DNA from: Pyricularia pennisetigena
Lineage: Eukaryota; Ascomycota; Sordariomycetes; Magnaporthales; Pyriculariaceae
Reading direction: 5' to 3'
DNA length: 64,000 nucleotides
Assembly: GCF_004337985.1 (NCBI RefSeq)
Contig: NC_043741.1
Location: 5,357,445-5,421,444 of the forward strand
Under the pieces are notes generated by a model, which had not been told where the DNA came from, did not search any database, and saw only the letters and a list, made by a program, of their open reading frames with translations. The first letter of the stretch is position 1. Each line of letters opens with the position of its first letter. A program made the position numbers and the translations under genes. Shown in pieces: positions 11,458 through 23,355 of the stretch.

Positions 11458-12935
11458 TGTCGCAGATGTTGAGACTGGCAGATTATTAAGGTGACGAAAC
11501 TTCGCGCGTTCACCGATGGATAACTGGCTGCTTCAACTGTAGGGAGGATACAAGGCCACAGTGGCAAGAAGATAAGACCGATAAAGGGCGATGCTATCGA
11601 ACCCTGAGATGAGACGACAGAAAAAGAAACGGATGAGAATACAAAACAAGAGCAAGAAATTTCCTTACCCGGTGGACGTAGTCAACGACGCGAGATGAAT
11701 GAGGTTACAGTCAGAAAGACTCATTCAGTCATTCCCGAATCGGCCAAATCCGTTCTTCAACGTCGGGGCCCATCTGCAAAAGCCGATGAGGACATTGACT
11801 TGCTTCTACAGATGCAGACACGGGGCCTTTGTGGGCTTTGTGGGCCTCGGTAGCCAATCAAATGCTCTGATACCGGCACGCATTTTTGGGGTCCGATTCG
11901 CTACCACGTGAAACAGCCACTGCAAATCCCAAGATCGGAGGGGGGGGTCGGAGCTATCAAGGCTTGCAAGGGTTCCCCCACGCTTTCTCACGTGTCATCG
12001 GTAACTCTCAACAACGGATCCAACGCTGTGATGGAGTGCAGAACAAGTTGGTTTTGTTGGTAGATGATGATTCGCTCACTGCTCTCAGTCTACTCGGCTG
12101 CAGCATATGCTTCGAAGTTTGAGTTTTCTTTTATTTCCAATAAAGAGGACAGTATCCAGGGTTCGAGTTTCCACTTGCAAAGGGTCTGGCGAAAGGAGAA
12201 CGGATGTACCGTAGCTTGCGTTCCAGAATCCGCTGTCATCTTTTATGCTTTGTCAGTTGTTCTTTTTTTGGTGTTTCCAAGTGAACACAAGATCATATTT
12301 TGAGGCCCCTGGCAGCTTTTCTATTTACCCCAATGCATTAGACGAAAGATGGTCGTTAAAAAGCAAATATCGTCATAACAAAGAAGCTTTGGGGAGAAAA
12401 TGGTGAGATGGCAACAAAGATTGCACAAAGAAGGAAGTTTCCACAGCACGAAGGGCCTGCTAATGATAGAATCGATACCTCTTCTTAGACGAGATGGACA
12501 AAGTCTTATCCAGATAAGTACATTGGTGTCCCCGGCTGATAGCCTTGGAAATCGCACTATATCTAGGCAAGCAGCAGTGCTGGTGTGGATCCTTACTGTA
12601 AGTAGATTCTCCAAGTAACCTGAGGAGTTGATCATGTCAGTGATATGAGTCCTTCGTGGCCAACTTGGAACCACCAAATTCCGTTCGACTCACCTGGCTG
12701 AAACCCCGACTCACCCACAACCTATTTTGATATTCCCCGCAGAGCTCGTATTGGCCCTTCCCCTCGCAATGGACTCTGATTGCGCCCGATGCATCCGTTG
12801 CGGGTGATGCGGTTCAAGAGCTCCGATTCTGGGTATTGTCGAGACTTGCATACTATTTCAGGTGGCGTCTCGATGATAATAAATCATTGTCTTCGATCCA
12901 TACCAGTACCCAAAGGCAAGATTGGTTGCTGACAG
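11458..12935. other. Intergenic region, 1.5 kb, nothing recognised
   Basis: Lies between the start of the R3H gene and the stop of JIP5. It has low-quality open frames only (for example a 118-codon frame on the minus strand at 12321-12677) with no domain, no Kozak context and no clear splice structure. It should include the R3H promoter. Confidence 0.45.
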
Positions 12936-14211
12936 CTAGTCAAGGCCTGGGAATGCAATTGTGCCAGGCAATGGCCCCTTGCCTTTCCTTCGCTTCGACT
13001 TGGACTTGGCCGGCTTCTCGTCTTCCGAACTGTCGGCGTCACTGTCGCTATCATCACTGTCGTCATCCTCGCCCCGTTGCCTCTTCTTGGACGAGCCATC
13101 TTCGTCGTCATCCTCGCTTTCAGCCTCTTCTGGTGAGTCAGCCTCTGCCCAGACCTTGACTACCTTGCCACCACCACTGATCATCCTGTCATAGCAGTCA
13201 AACCCAATGGCCGTGACACCCTCTACTTCATCATGCCTGAGGGTCAACTCGACTTCACGCCTTCTCAGGTCGACGATGTAGACGCTGCCGTCGCCAACAC
13301 CCACAGCCACCTTGGTGCCACTGCCGTGAGAAGCAGGCACACGAACTATGCAATCCAGACTCTCAGGCTCCTTCTTGCCACGGCCACCGGCCACGTAGAT
13401 GCGTTCTTGCTGATCATCCCAGGAGCCGCGGTCCCACATGGTCAAAACGCCCGAACCGGTACCGACCGCCACAACGGCGTTGCCCCGCATCTTCTTGGGA
13501 CCAAGTCCGCTGGGTATGATGGCCGAGCACAGCAACTCATCCTCTTGGTCCTCACTCCTAGCCATGATCCCAGAGCGCACGTCCGTGACGGCCAGCGTAC
13601 TGCCACCTGTGCTCACCCACTGCTTCGAAAAGCCCGAGGTGCTCTCCGCCGACGGCGGGAGCGGGGTGATGCTGGTGACATAGTCGTCGTGGGGCATGTG
13701 CTTCCGAACAGGCTCGGGGTTCAGGCTTCCATCCTTGAGCAGATCCAGAATATATAGTGCGCCGGAGTCTGTGCCGAGCAAAAGGGTCTTCGGGGTTAGG
13801 GCGTGCATAATGGCAGGCGGATCATCGTGATTGCCTCGTTTAGGGATGTTGATCTTGGATATGACTTTGCCAGTCTCTGGGTCAAAGTGCTTGACAACGC
13901 AGTCCGTTCCGGCAGAGTACAACGCTGTGCGCATATTTGGCCTGGTCAGTCTGGTGCCACTTAGAATGAAGTGGGGGATAGGTCGTACCTTTGCCATCAT
14001 GTCCATAGACCAGACACCGACAGCTTCCCTTGTGACGGCGAGTTGACCAAATTTCCTTGATCAATCCCTTGCCGTCTTTTTTGGCCGGGGGCAAGCTGAA
14101 AGTGTGCACATGACCACTGGACAATCCAACTGTGAGAAGCGGCTTTTCTGGGTGAAGAGCCTGGGCGAAAAGGTCCGCCGAAAGCGGAAGTGTGCAGAGG
14201 TTCTCCAACAT
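12936..14211 (-). CDS. JIP5: WD-repeat protein Jip5 (WDR55 family), ribosome biogenesis
   Basis: Two exons, 14211-13989 and 13924-12936, give 403 residues. The start [21 protein letters not shown] is the standard Jip5 N-terminus and the second in-frame Met of the open frame. The intron (64 bp, GT-AG) was placed so that the junction reads [16 protein letters not shown], a continuous WD repeat; two other nearby AGs would shift the frame. WD-like repeats follow ([59 protein letters not shown]). The C-terminus is acidic then basic ([32 protein letters not shown]), as in orthologues. Jip5/WDR55 is a nucleolar factor linked to large-subunit rRNA processing. Confidence 0.92.
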
Positions 14212-14823
14212 GCTCAATTGCCAATTCAAGGTCGCTACTGGAAGGTTGAGGCCGACCACCGCTTCACCATTCGATATGAAGAAAGCATAAGAGAGCAACA
14301 ACAGTCAATCGTTGTCGCAAAACGTCTGCTATAGAAAAGGGAAGCTTCTGTATTGTCGCGAAATTTCTTGCAGGGTTGTCAAGCTACTGTGGGTCCTAGC
14401 AACGCCAAGTGGGTCCTGTTATCCTGCCTTGCCTGCTTGAGAAGGAAAGACAACGTAGCGACTCTTGACTCTCGATACTTTTGTTTTGGGCGATCATAAC
14501 ACAGTGCTTTTGTTTTTTGTTTTTGTTATTTGTTTTTGTCATTTTCTGGGGTTTTCTGTCATTCCGTGATCAATTGTCAACCCCAACCTAGCGATGAAAT
14601 GTCAACGGTGTCTTTAGTCTCCTGACAGCTTCAAAGTTTTGGCAAAAGGCATTCATTCAGATGGTTCCGATCTGACCAGGCGTCATTACGAACTTGAACT
14701 GAGATGTCCTAACACGTTTTGTCTATCAGGGCCCTATTCCGTTGGTTCCTTTCAAGTCACTCTAAAAACAAAAGCTCAACCCCACCCCAAATTCTACCTC
14801 CTGCCACCACGAGAAACACCATC
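14212..14823. other. Divergent promoter region JIP5 / GH18 chitinase
   Basis: About 610 bp separate two start codons pointing away from each other. A T-rich stretch with TTGTTTTT repeats lies at about 14500-14545. No coding signal. Confidence 0.5.
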
Positions 14824-16150
14824 ATGGCAGGTCTCGTCGGTATCTTCCTCCTTATATGTGGGGTTCTGACCTCACTTATATCGATCACGCCGGTCGAACA
14901 GTCCCCACGTTGTGTCATGTATCTCACCGGGTAGGCTACTGCATTCATCCGCACTCCCGTGGAACGCCATCCTTATTTCACAGATGTATTCCATCTTATC
15001 TGTGCCCGAGTACCGTACGGGACGGTGGTACTAATGCAAAGCACGCTACAACCGTGCGCGTAGTCAGCACAATGTAGTGCCTGACATCAGCGAGCTCAGA
15101 CACGTCACACATGTGGCTCTGGCATTCATGCAATCTTCAACCTTCAACGACGACAGCCGCAATGAATGGCCACTGTTCACCGACGTAGAGACGGTTCGTC
15201 GCCAATTCCTTCCAGGCACCAAGGTCATGGTTGCCATCGGCGGTTGGGGAGATACCGCCGGGTTCGAGACGGCAGCCGCCAGCGCCGAGTCCCGCAAGCG
15301 TTTTGCGGCCAACGTCGCCCGCATGGTGGAGGCCACCGGTGCAGATGGAATCGACCTGGACTGGGAGTACCCGGGCGGGAACGGGGAGGACTACAAGAAG
15401 GTTCCAAACAAGCAGCGTGAATGGGAGATCGAAGCCTATCCGCTACTTGTTGCGGAGGTCAGATCAGCCATTGGACCCGCCAAGGTTCTTTCTGCCGCCG
15501 TTCCGGGCCTGGAGCGCGATTTGATCGCCTTCACGCGCGAAACCGTCCCGAGGATCCTCCGGCACCTGGACTTTTTGAACGTCATGACGTACGATCTCAT
15601 GAACCGGCGAGACAACATCACCAAGCACCACACAGGTGTGCAGCTGAGCTTGGAGTCGATCGAGGCATACGTGGCACGGGGAGCCAAGCCGTCCCAGCTC
15701 AACTTGGGTCTTGCATTTTACGTCAAGTATTTCCAAACCCGCCACGCAGAGTGTTCCGGCCCCGGCAAAGCTATCGGCTGTCCCACCTTGCTGCTCGAGG
15801 ACCCAGACACGGGTGCGGATCTCGGTCGCACCGGCGGCTTTTCTTGGCACGACAGTGTGCCCCAAGATGCCCAGGCATCTTTCCAGAGGGCTCTGCGATA
15901 TGGCGTTTACGACGAGGTTGGGGGTGGCTTCTACTACTGGGACGAGGAGGAGGACCGGTGGTGGACATTCGACAACCCCGATGCCATTTCGCGCAAGTTT
16001 GATTCCATCATTGGCGCCAGAAACCTCGGTGGCGTCTTTGCCTGGGGGCTGGGTGAGGATGCTCCTCACTTCAAACATCTTGGTGAAGTCAACTCGAGGT
16101 TGGACGAGATGGCGAATTCAAGAACAGGTCGATCCGGGACGGAACTTTGA
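14824..16150 (+). CDS. GH18 chitinase, N-terminal signal/anchor
   Basis: Two exons, 14824-14930 and 15064-16150, code for 397 residues. The 133-bp GT-AG intron was placed so the product reads RCVMYLTG|QHNVVPD, the usual start of this GH18 group. A hydrophobic segment at residues 2-23 is a signal peptide or anchor. The GH18 barrel shows the substrate strand MVAIGGWG (about 91-98) and the catalytic DGIDLDWE (130-137; the final Glu is the proton donor), then NVMTYDLMNRRD and a late WGLGED. GH18 enzymes cut beta-1,4 GlcNAc bonds by substrate-assisted catalysis. No chitin-binding module is seen, so this is a compact single-domain enzyme, probably secreted, for wall remodelling or chitin degradation. 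Confidence 0.9.
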
Positions 16151-16738
16151 ACGACTTGGAGTGCATGGATATGTGACAAAAATCATGTGCGCTTGACTTG
16201 GGTCACCGATCGAGGTTGTCAGCGTTAGTTCGAGTCAAGTTATGCGGTGCACGGAACCACTTGTTCACACAGCAAGTGACACCTACTCGGTCGAGGATAC
16301 ACATGAACAAGGTGTGAGGGTTTTCACGCGGAGATATGTGGCTCTACGAAGTTCGGAATGATGACCGTTCACATTCTTCATTTTATGTGGCTTTTGTTGT
16401 TTCATTACACTTTGGACTGAGAGATTAACCTAAAGAACCATAGACGCCGAACCTGTCTTCACCAGACCCAAGCCGATGCTGACGACGGAGTCAAATATAA
16501 AGGAAGGGGGTATTTTCAACTTGAAAAGAGCAAAACAAATTGGTCACATTGAGACCAAGCAAAAACAAACATGGGCAAAATGTCATAGCGTGACAGAGTT
16601 TCTGTCATCATAATCGAACCACCCCATATGTCCTTTTTTTGGTGAAGATGATGATGTCCCGGAGTCTTGGATTATCTTGTGCCATTGCACGTCATTCTCA
16701 TTAAAGGAAGGAAATTTCGGGTAAACCAGTGTCGTTAT
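16151..16738. other. Intergenic spacer between convergent genes
   Basis: Spacer between the chitinase stop and the end of the MARVEL gene. No gene recognised. Confidence 0.5.
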
Positions 16739-17336
16739 TTAGGCGCCGTTGTAAGGCGTAGTCTTTGCGTGGGGCTGGTGCGGGTCGGAGGTGACGCTGT
16801 TGCGGGAGCGGTTCCACTCGAGGCCTTCAAGAACGAGCAGGACGGTGAAGATGGCCCTGTTGATTTTCCCTTTTGTCAGTGTCTCCATTCGCTTATTTTT
16901 TTTTTCTTCTTCCAATTGCAAGTAAATATTTCGTTTCAAAGAGAAAAACATACCACAAGAAGAAGCCAAAAGCCACAGCTGCCGAGGTCGACCCGCAGAG
17001 CGTGTCCCTGCCGCAGTTCCAGGGCCCGCCGAGGTAGGCGGCGAGGGCGATGGAGCCGGCGAACCAAAAGATGGTGGTGAGGGCGAGCAGTCCCAGGGCG
17101 ACGAGCTTGTGGAACAGGCGTGCGGCGTACATGGGCGTCAAGCCCAGGTAGGCGAGCACGAGCAGCGACCAGACCGAGTTGAAGACCATAAAGTTGAGCG
17201 AGTCGGGCGACCGGCTCACCACGTAGGGGCCATAGCGGTTGTAAAAGACGCTCACGGCGTAGGCGGTCAGGCCCAACTCGATTATCGCAAAGAGGATCGC
17301 CACGATGTGGAGGATGGTTATGAGTCCGAAAGCCAT
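16739..17336 (-). CDS. MARVEL-domain membrane protein
   Basis: Two exons, 17336-16954 and 16856-16739, joined across a 97-bp GT-AG intron, give 166 residues. Four hydrophobic segments are seen: ITILHIVAILFAIIELGLTAY (about 5-27), FNSVWSLLVLAYLGL (about 52-66), HKLVALGLLALTTIFWFAGSIALAAYL (about 76-102) and, spanning the junction, AVAFGFFLW|AIFTVLLVLEG. A Cys pair (WNCGRDTLCG) sits in the last loop, as in many fungal MARVEL proteins. The short tail is hydrophilic. MARVEL proteins organise membrane domains (eisosome or vesicle traffic); the specific role is not known. Confidence 0.82.
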
Positions 17337-20300
17337 TTTTGCGGTTTAGTGTCCTCGTCTTTTTGTGGGTGACTGTTGTGGCTGTTGCCGCTTTGTTGTT
17401 TCAGGAAGGGTTGAAGCGTGGAGTAGGCTTGGTTAGGCAGAAGCTACAAGAAGGGTGAGAGAGGGTGGTGGGTTATTACAGAAAGATATTTAAATTTAGA
17501 GAAAGCAGATCAGAGTGGTCTGGCTCTAGACATGTAGGTAGGTTATCTTAGTATATGGATGTTATTACACCGGAGGACGTTGGGCTCAGGAGTAGTAATG
17601 AGGCATCACCGTCACGAACAGTGGGAATGGGGGGGGTGGAGTCAATTTATCGGCATTGCCCTTGTGCCAATACCATTGGGGTCTCGCAAAAACCAAGCAG
17701 GTTCCCACAAGAAGTTATGACGCGGAAGGGTATGGGGCGGTCCCTCCGCCGAGCTCAAGACTGCCGGTTCAGGAGAATTGTCTATGCGAGTCTTGGCTAG
17801 CCAAGGTGGTGCCATGACGTGGGCTGCGTGCATTTGGTGGCTGATTTTACCAAATTGGGCTGACCTCCTGACATTTTTGACGGACCATTCGAACTAATTG
17901 TTTTTCCTTCAGAAATGGGGCATGTCACGTCAGGAAAAGGATGGAAGCCCGATTTGAGATGGAGGGACTTCTGTGATGGCCCATTTCATCGGTGACGTCA
18001 ATTTGCCATTGGCCCCTACACCTGCAAGGGAGTCTGAAGGGTCGCTGCAAGAGTGGGGCCAGTAATCGTCCCGTCCTTAGAGTAGATCACCAATCGCAAA
18101 CCTAAACGATCGACGGCGCGACGGACGCCTTCTAGCCGTTTCCAACAAGAGCCGACATGTACTATGGTAATCTAATGACAAGGCCAAAGCAAGCAGGGCA
18201 CCTCGGCTTGTCAGAATGTCCAAGAATCTGCAGATTCTGCAGACTCATTGACCCGAGAAAAAAAAAAAAAAAAAAAAGGTTACTTGTAATTATTTGAGAC
18301 GATTATTTTTGGTCTTTCACTCTTTCTTCTCTGGTCGCAGGCCCCTTATCCAAGACCCCTTTATCTTGATCCGAAACAGCAACCTTCTGCGAGTTATGGG
18401 GACGAACGAAATGTCGGTTAATGCCCACAGGGCTGAGCCGCGCTGCATGGCAAGCATGACTTTAACTCAACTTGTTCATCAAGGCAAAGCCCACGACGCA
18501 AATGTGCAACCCTTTTTGCATGTCAATGAATCCTTGTCTAGCGGTTTGAGTATTTTTCTCATCAACAGTCACCTGAAAGACCTCGGAGACACTCATTTGA
18601 GAATGCTCACTTCAGACGGAATGCATGCCTTCCCGAATTATTCATGCAGATCCGCAGTCTGTAGGTGTCGATGCAATCCGTCGCCATTCGCGTCAAGCGG
18701 AGGGAGGGAGACAGAAATAAAACCAGACTGGAGATGCATCAAAATCGCGATTTTGCCTGTCCTCCCTCCCAAGCGAGTGCCTAGGCAATTCATATTTTTG
18801 TCACAAACACTGGGAACAAATACAGTGTGAATTTCAGTCCACATGGGTAAAGTACTGATGTACCTAGGTAGGTACATATGCATGTACTACTTACTGATAG
18901 ACTCTTGTTGCTCATATCACTTTGACCATTGTCCATTACTGCCTACCTAGGTAGGCATTCATACAACCTGATTATCTAGCATGGCCTGATGGATGAGAAC
19001 ACATTTATGTAGTATAGAGGTAGTCAGGCCTTAATATTGTCCCTTTGCTTGTCTTGTTTTACAAAATGTACTGAAAAAAAAAAAAAAAAAAAAAACGCCG
19101 ATTCTCCGTCGGGTAATGCCAAATACAACCAGTCACGTTTCTACATTATTTTGGCTGTCTTCTGCAGGCTTAGTATTTGAGCATGAGATGAAGCAATCAC
19201 ACAAACCCAGAAGAGTTGTCTCGACGATGCGCATTATCCAATAAGACGAACAAAAAAGTGACACAAATCAAGCTACTAGCGCATGCAGTAGATCGGAAGA
19301 CCCCAAATAGATATTTCACCTTGGGGGCTTACGTGCACGTTTTCTCGGTCTAAATATAACATAATGACTACGTTGGAAGCGACAGTGATGCTCTGCAGAA
19401 AACTGCATTTTCGTGGCATGCAATTGACAAAAATCCTACCGCAAGCTACAGTAGCATTGGGGGTCTAGACTAACAGGTCGGCAACGCCCGCATCGATGCG
19501 GCTTGGCGGCTGAAACCTGCTGCGGGCATAAAAGTCGTCGGTTTGCTTTTCCGAGGTAGCGTTAATTACTGACTGTCACAAAGTCAGCTCTCATTGTTTT
19601 TCTTGGTGCATGTTGTATGTCGTTGGACAGACCCCATGCACAGTAGCATTGCGAGTATTGTTGGATTATGGATCGGAATTAGGAAAGTATGACGGCAGGC
19701 TTTAACCGTTGACAGGACACACATGACGGAGATTCAACGGTCCAGTGCTAAAACTCGCCAAGGGCGCCAACAACTGGTGAGTTCACTGGGTGTGAAAGCG
19801 TGATGTGTCTCGCGTAGTACGGCAGACGATGCATCCCATCTGATTCTCGTCGGACTTTTCAGTCTATCGGCTACGAGGGGGGGCGTTTTTTCAGCCCCAG
19901 ATTTATCGTACAGGCGGATTTCAATTGCAATGATTGTGGCCGCCTGCAACAAAAAAAAAAAAAAAAAAAAAAATTCACTGCCAAACCCGGGAACTGATTG
20001 GAGAATGCATCTCAACGCTCAAAGCTAGGCTAGAATCAGCTTTCAACCAGGCCAACGATGTGCGGCGGTAACGTGGGGAGATAGATAGCCTCCCAGCCTC
20101 CTATACCACAACAAGTGTGGGGTATCGGCCGACTTTGCAGGGTTGTAGAGGGCGATAGAGGCCCCCAGCCCGCTTGGCCGCGCTATCACAGTATCAACTG
20201 GGCTGGAGGCTGCGGGGAGATAAGCGCTGATCTGAACCCGATTGATGGCCATGGTGTGGATGGTTGACACAAAAGAATTAGATGTGAATGTCACATGGAC

Positions 20301-20687
20301 CACGGCAGGCGCTGGATTTTCTCTTTTCGATATGAAGCTTGTGGGGAGAAAGAAGAGATGGCAGAGAAGTAAAGCAGAAAAAGAAATTGTGTGCCTGAAT
20401 GTTGGTGCCAGGGCGGCTGATTGCTGAACCTTTAGCTTGAACCTGAGTTGAAATCAATCAACTGAAGACCTACTGGGGTGGAAATAAAATCAATAAAAAA
20501 CTTCCTTCACAATACAATTTTTTTCTCCCTCGAGATCGATGCAACACTTGGCTCATTGTTCGCCCCTCGACAACAAAATGGATGCAATTCGGGGTCTTTT
20601 TCTACGAAAGTGGCAACACTACTTTTTTTTTTATTGCCCTCAGTGAATGAATCTGCAATGCAACCCCGAGCAGAGTGTGAGCGGGGG
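17337..20687. other. Gene-poor stretch with three long poly(A) runs
   Basis: Over 3.3 kb without a convincing gene. Poly(A) runs on the plus strand lie at 18258-18277 (20 A), 19074-19095 (22 A) and 19951-19973 (23 A). A perfect 16-bp palindrome GCCTACCTAGGTAGGC is at 18941-18956. The longest open frame (18294-18830, plus strand, 178 codons) has no family features, and the minus-strand frame at 20043-20303 looks weakly protein-like but is unrecognised. I see no terminal repeats, transposase or reverse-transcriptase motifs. Confidence 0.5.
18941..18956. repeat. Perfect 16-bp palindrome GCCTACCTAGGTAGGC
   Basis: The sequence equals its own reverse complement. A related core, CCTAGGTAGG, occurs 80 bp upstream at about 18863-18872. 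Function unknown. Confidence 0.6.
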
Positions 20688-20739
20688 TGATAGAGATGAT
20701 AACTGTCTGGTACCTGCCGCTTCGTCCGAAGATAGATAG
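20688..20739 (+). promoter_or_regulatory. Cluster of four GATA (AreA-type, HGATAR) sites upstream of the purine permease
   Basis: TGATAG (20688), TGATAA (20697), AGATAG (20730) and an overlapping AGATAG (20734) fall within 52 bp, about 300 bp before the permease start. HGATAR is the binding consensus of the nitrogen regulator AreA/Nit2, and Uap-type purine permeases are classic targets in Aspergillus. The sites are seen; regulation is inference. Confidence 0.55.
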
Positions 20740-20818
20740 CGGCGTACCCCGGACCTGACTGTCCAGGCCGAATGACGGGGATAAGTTTGGCAGGACTAGT
20801 AAGCTTAAAATAATAAGT

Positions 20819-20836
20819 AAAAAAAAAAAAAAAAAA
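20819..20836 (+). repeat. A18 run in the permease promoter
   Basis: Eighteen A residues followed by GGAAAAAGAAAAAG, about 200 bp before the permease start. It is the fourth long poly(A) run of the 17.3-21 kb stretch. Confidence 0.6.
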
Positions 20837-21034
20837 GGAAAAAGAAAAAGAATACTTCCCAAGGACCACTTACTGTCTCTCCTTCGCCACGTCTAGTCTT
20901 TTTTTCTTGGTCGTTTCTTTCCTTTATACATACCTCGTTCCTAGGTGGGCTAGTACTGCGTGTACTCTACTCACATTTCCTACGCCTAGCCTTGATACTC
21001 GAAGCATTTATAGTGTGAAGTTATCCAAAAAACC

Positions 21035-23355
21035 ATGGACGAGACTCGCGAGCTGCCGGCAGAGGCCATGCCGGTCTCGGCGCCACAACGGAGGACAATG
21101 GGCGACTATGTGAGGCGCGTCAAGAGATCCCTCACCACGCGCGAGGGCCTGGTTGGAAATTACGATTACAAGTACCTCTTCACGCCAAAGTTGCCGTTCA
21201 TGAAGACCCCTCGCTCGGCCGCTCCATTCTTTGGCCTCAACGACCGCATGCCCGTCTTATTGGCCATGCTGCTCGGCTTCCAGCACGCCCTGGCCATGCT
21301 TGCTGGTCTGATAACGGTCCCGCTGCTCCTTTCGGGTACCGGTGGCGCCAACCTCCCGCCGGCCACGCAGCAGTACCTGGTCTCGTCCGTCATGATCGTC
21401 GCCGGTTTCCTGTCCACCATCCAGATCACGCGCTTCCACCTCCTCAAGACTCCATACTACCTCGGCACCGGGCTCATCTCCGTCGTCGGCTGCTCATTTG
21501 CCGTCATCTCTGTGGCCACCGGCGGCATCAAGCAAATGTACGCCAGCGGTTTCTGTCCGTCCAGCCCAGACGGCACTCCGCTGCCGTGCCCCGATGCTTA
21601 CGGCGCTCTCCTGGGTACTGCGGCCGTGTGTGCCCTGTTGGAGATCTTGCTGTCTTTCCTGCCGCCAAAGGTCGTGCTGCGCATCTTCCCGCCCATTGTT
21701 ACCGGGCCGACGGTGATGCTCATCGGAATGTAAGTTTCCTGTTGGATTCCCCAGCACACCTGGTTTCTCTCAGGGGACTTCAGAGCTTCATGGCTATGGG
21801 CTAACCGGTGGACGACTCCTTCCACAGATCGCTAGTAAAATCAGGCTTCACCAACTGGGCAGGTGGAACAGGCCCTTGCAGCAACGCGGACCCGACGCCC
21901 TTTTTCGCCAGGTGCCCCAACATCAACGCACCGCACGCACTCCCCTGGGGAAGCGCAGAGTATCTCGGTAAGTCTCATGCAACCGAGGACTCATCTCACC
22001 ACATTTCCAAGGAAGTCCACCAAAGTCTCTTACCCTGTTTCTAACCTGGAACTCCTGCCCTCCAAGGTCTCGGCTTCTCTGTCTACGTGACCATTTTCCT
22101 CTGCGAGCGCTTCGGCGCACCGCTCATGCAGTCGGCAGCCATCGTCATCGGCCTGGCCGTCGGCTGCATCATCGCTGCGGCGACGGGCTACTTCGACAAC
22201 ACCGGCATCAACAACGCGCCCGCCGTGTCGTTCATCTGGGTCCAGACCTTCAAGCTGCAGGTCTACCCACCACTCGTCCTGCCCATGCTGGCTGTGGTGC
22301 TGATCTGTATGTGCGAGACAATTGGAGACATCACGGCCACCTGCGACGTGAGCCGTCTCGAGGTCGAGGGCAGGATGTACGAGAGCCGTATCCAGGGCGG
22401 TGTGCTGGCCGACGGTGTCAACAGTATTCTGTAAGTCTTTTTTTTTTATGGTCTGTGTGTTGACGAGGATAAAGCATAGGGAAATTGCAGTATACTGACC
22501 CTGATTTCTGTTCAAAAGTGCGGCCATGATGACCATCACTCCCATGACCACCTATGCACAAAACAATGGTGTCATTGCCCTAACGCGGTGTGCGAACCGA
22601 AAGGCGGGATACTTTTGCTGGCAAGTCGCCTCTTGAACTCTTTCGTATGCGCTTAGGTAATACGAAAGCATGGCTAATACCAATTTTCTTCTGTTTTAGC
22701 CTCTTTCTTATAATCATGGGCGTCTTTGCCAAATTCGCTGCGGCCCTCGTCGCGATCCCTGCGCCCGTCTTGGGCGGCATGAGTGAGTTCTACCCATCCA
22801 AACACACACACACACACCCATCCTCTCCCTCTTATGCATTGCCGAAACTGACTCCCCCTTCTTCCTCCAGCCACGTTCCTCTTCTCCTCGGTCGCCGTCT
22901 CAGGCATCGCCATCATCACCAAGGGCGTCCCCTTCAACCGCCGCAACCGCTTCATCCTGACGGCGGGCCTCGCCCTGGGCTACGGCGCCACGCTGGTGCC
23001 GACCTACTTCCACAACGTCTTCGGTCCGACCGACAACGGGGCGCTGCAGGGCTTCCTGAACGCCATCGAGCTCATCATGGAGACGGGCTTTGCCGTCGCC
23101 GCCTTCATCTGCGTCGTCTTCAACCTGCTGCTGCCGGACGAGGTGGTGGATGAGGCCGAGGAGAACAAGGGGCAGCAGCAGCAGCAGCGCGGCGGGGTGG
23201 CGTCTTCGTCGTCTGCTGACCTCTCGGAGCGGGATGACGCCGTTCACTCGCCGTCGGGAAAGACGGCGGAACGGGGAGGTGTGCCGCAGGTCGTGGCGTC
23301 GAGCGGGGAGGCGGGCTCTGACACCGGCATTGAGCACAAGGTCAAGGACAGCTGA
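21035..23355 (+). CDS. NCS2 purine permease (UapA/UapC type, urate-xanthine/H+ symporter)
   Basis: Six exons: 21035-21729, 21828-21967, 22067-22430, 22519-22620, 22700-22782, 22871-23355, with matching phases, give 622 residues. The signature QNNGVIALTR (the NCS2 Q-N-x-G-x4-T-R motif) is in exon 4, preceded by MTITPMTTYA; exon 1 carries GFQHALAMLAGLITVPLLL, the conserved QH motif of transmembrane segment 1. About 12-14 hydrophobic segments are present. The C-terminus is hydrophilic with a Q run and Ser/Gly-rich tail, a region controlling endocytosis in relatives. It should import uric acid and xanthine at the plasma membrane. Intron 4 has GC-AG ends. The GATA cluster upstream suggests nitrogen control. 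Confidence 0.92.
22621..22699 (+). other. GC-AG intron in the purine permease
   Basis: Donor GCAAGT after TTTTGCTG, acceptor TTTTAG. Only this splice keeps the frame and restores the family sequence NRKAGYFC|CLFLIIMG. The nearby GT (22625) would give a frameshift. Confidence 0.85.

Noticed and set aside
12004..12022. TCAACAACGGATC, like the start of 5.8S rRNA
   Set aside because: Only about 13 bases match; the sequence that should follow is absent.
18294..18830. 178-codon open frame on the plus strand
   Set aside because: No domain, no codon bias, no signal or splice evidence; likely chance in a gene-poor region.
20043..20303. 86-codon minus-strand frame with weak protein-like character
   Set aside because: I could not match it to a family or extend it by splicing.
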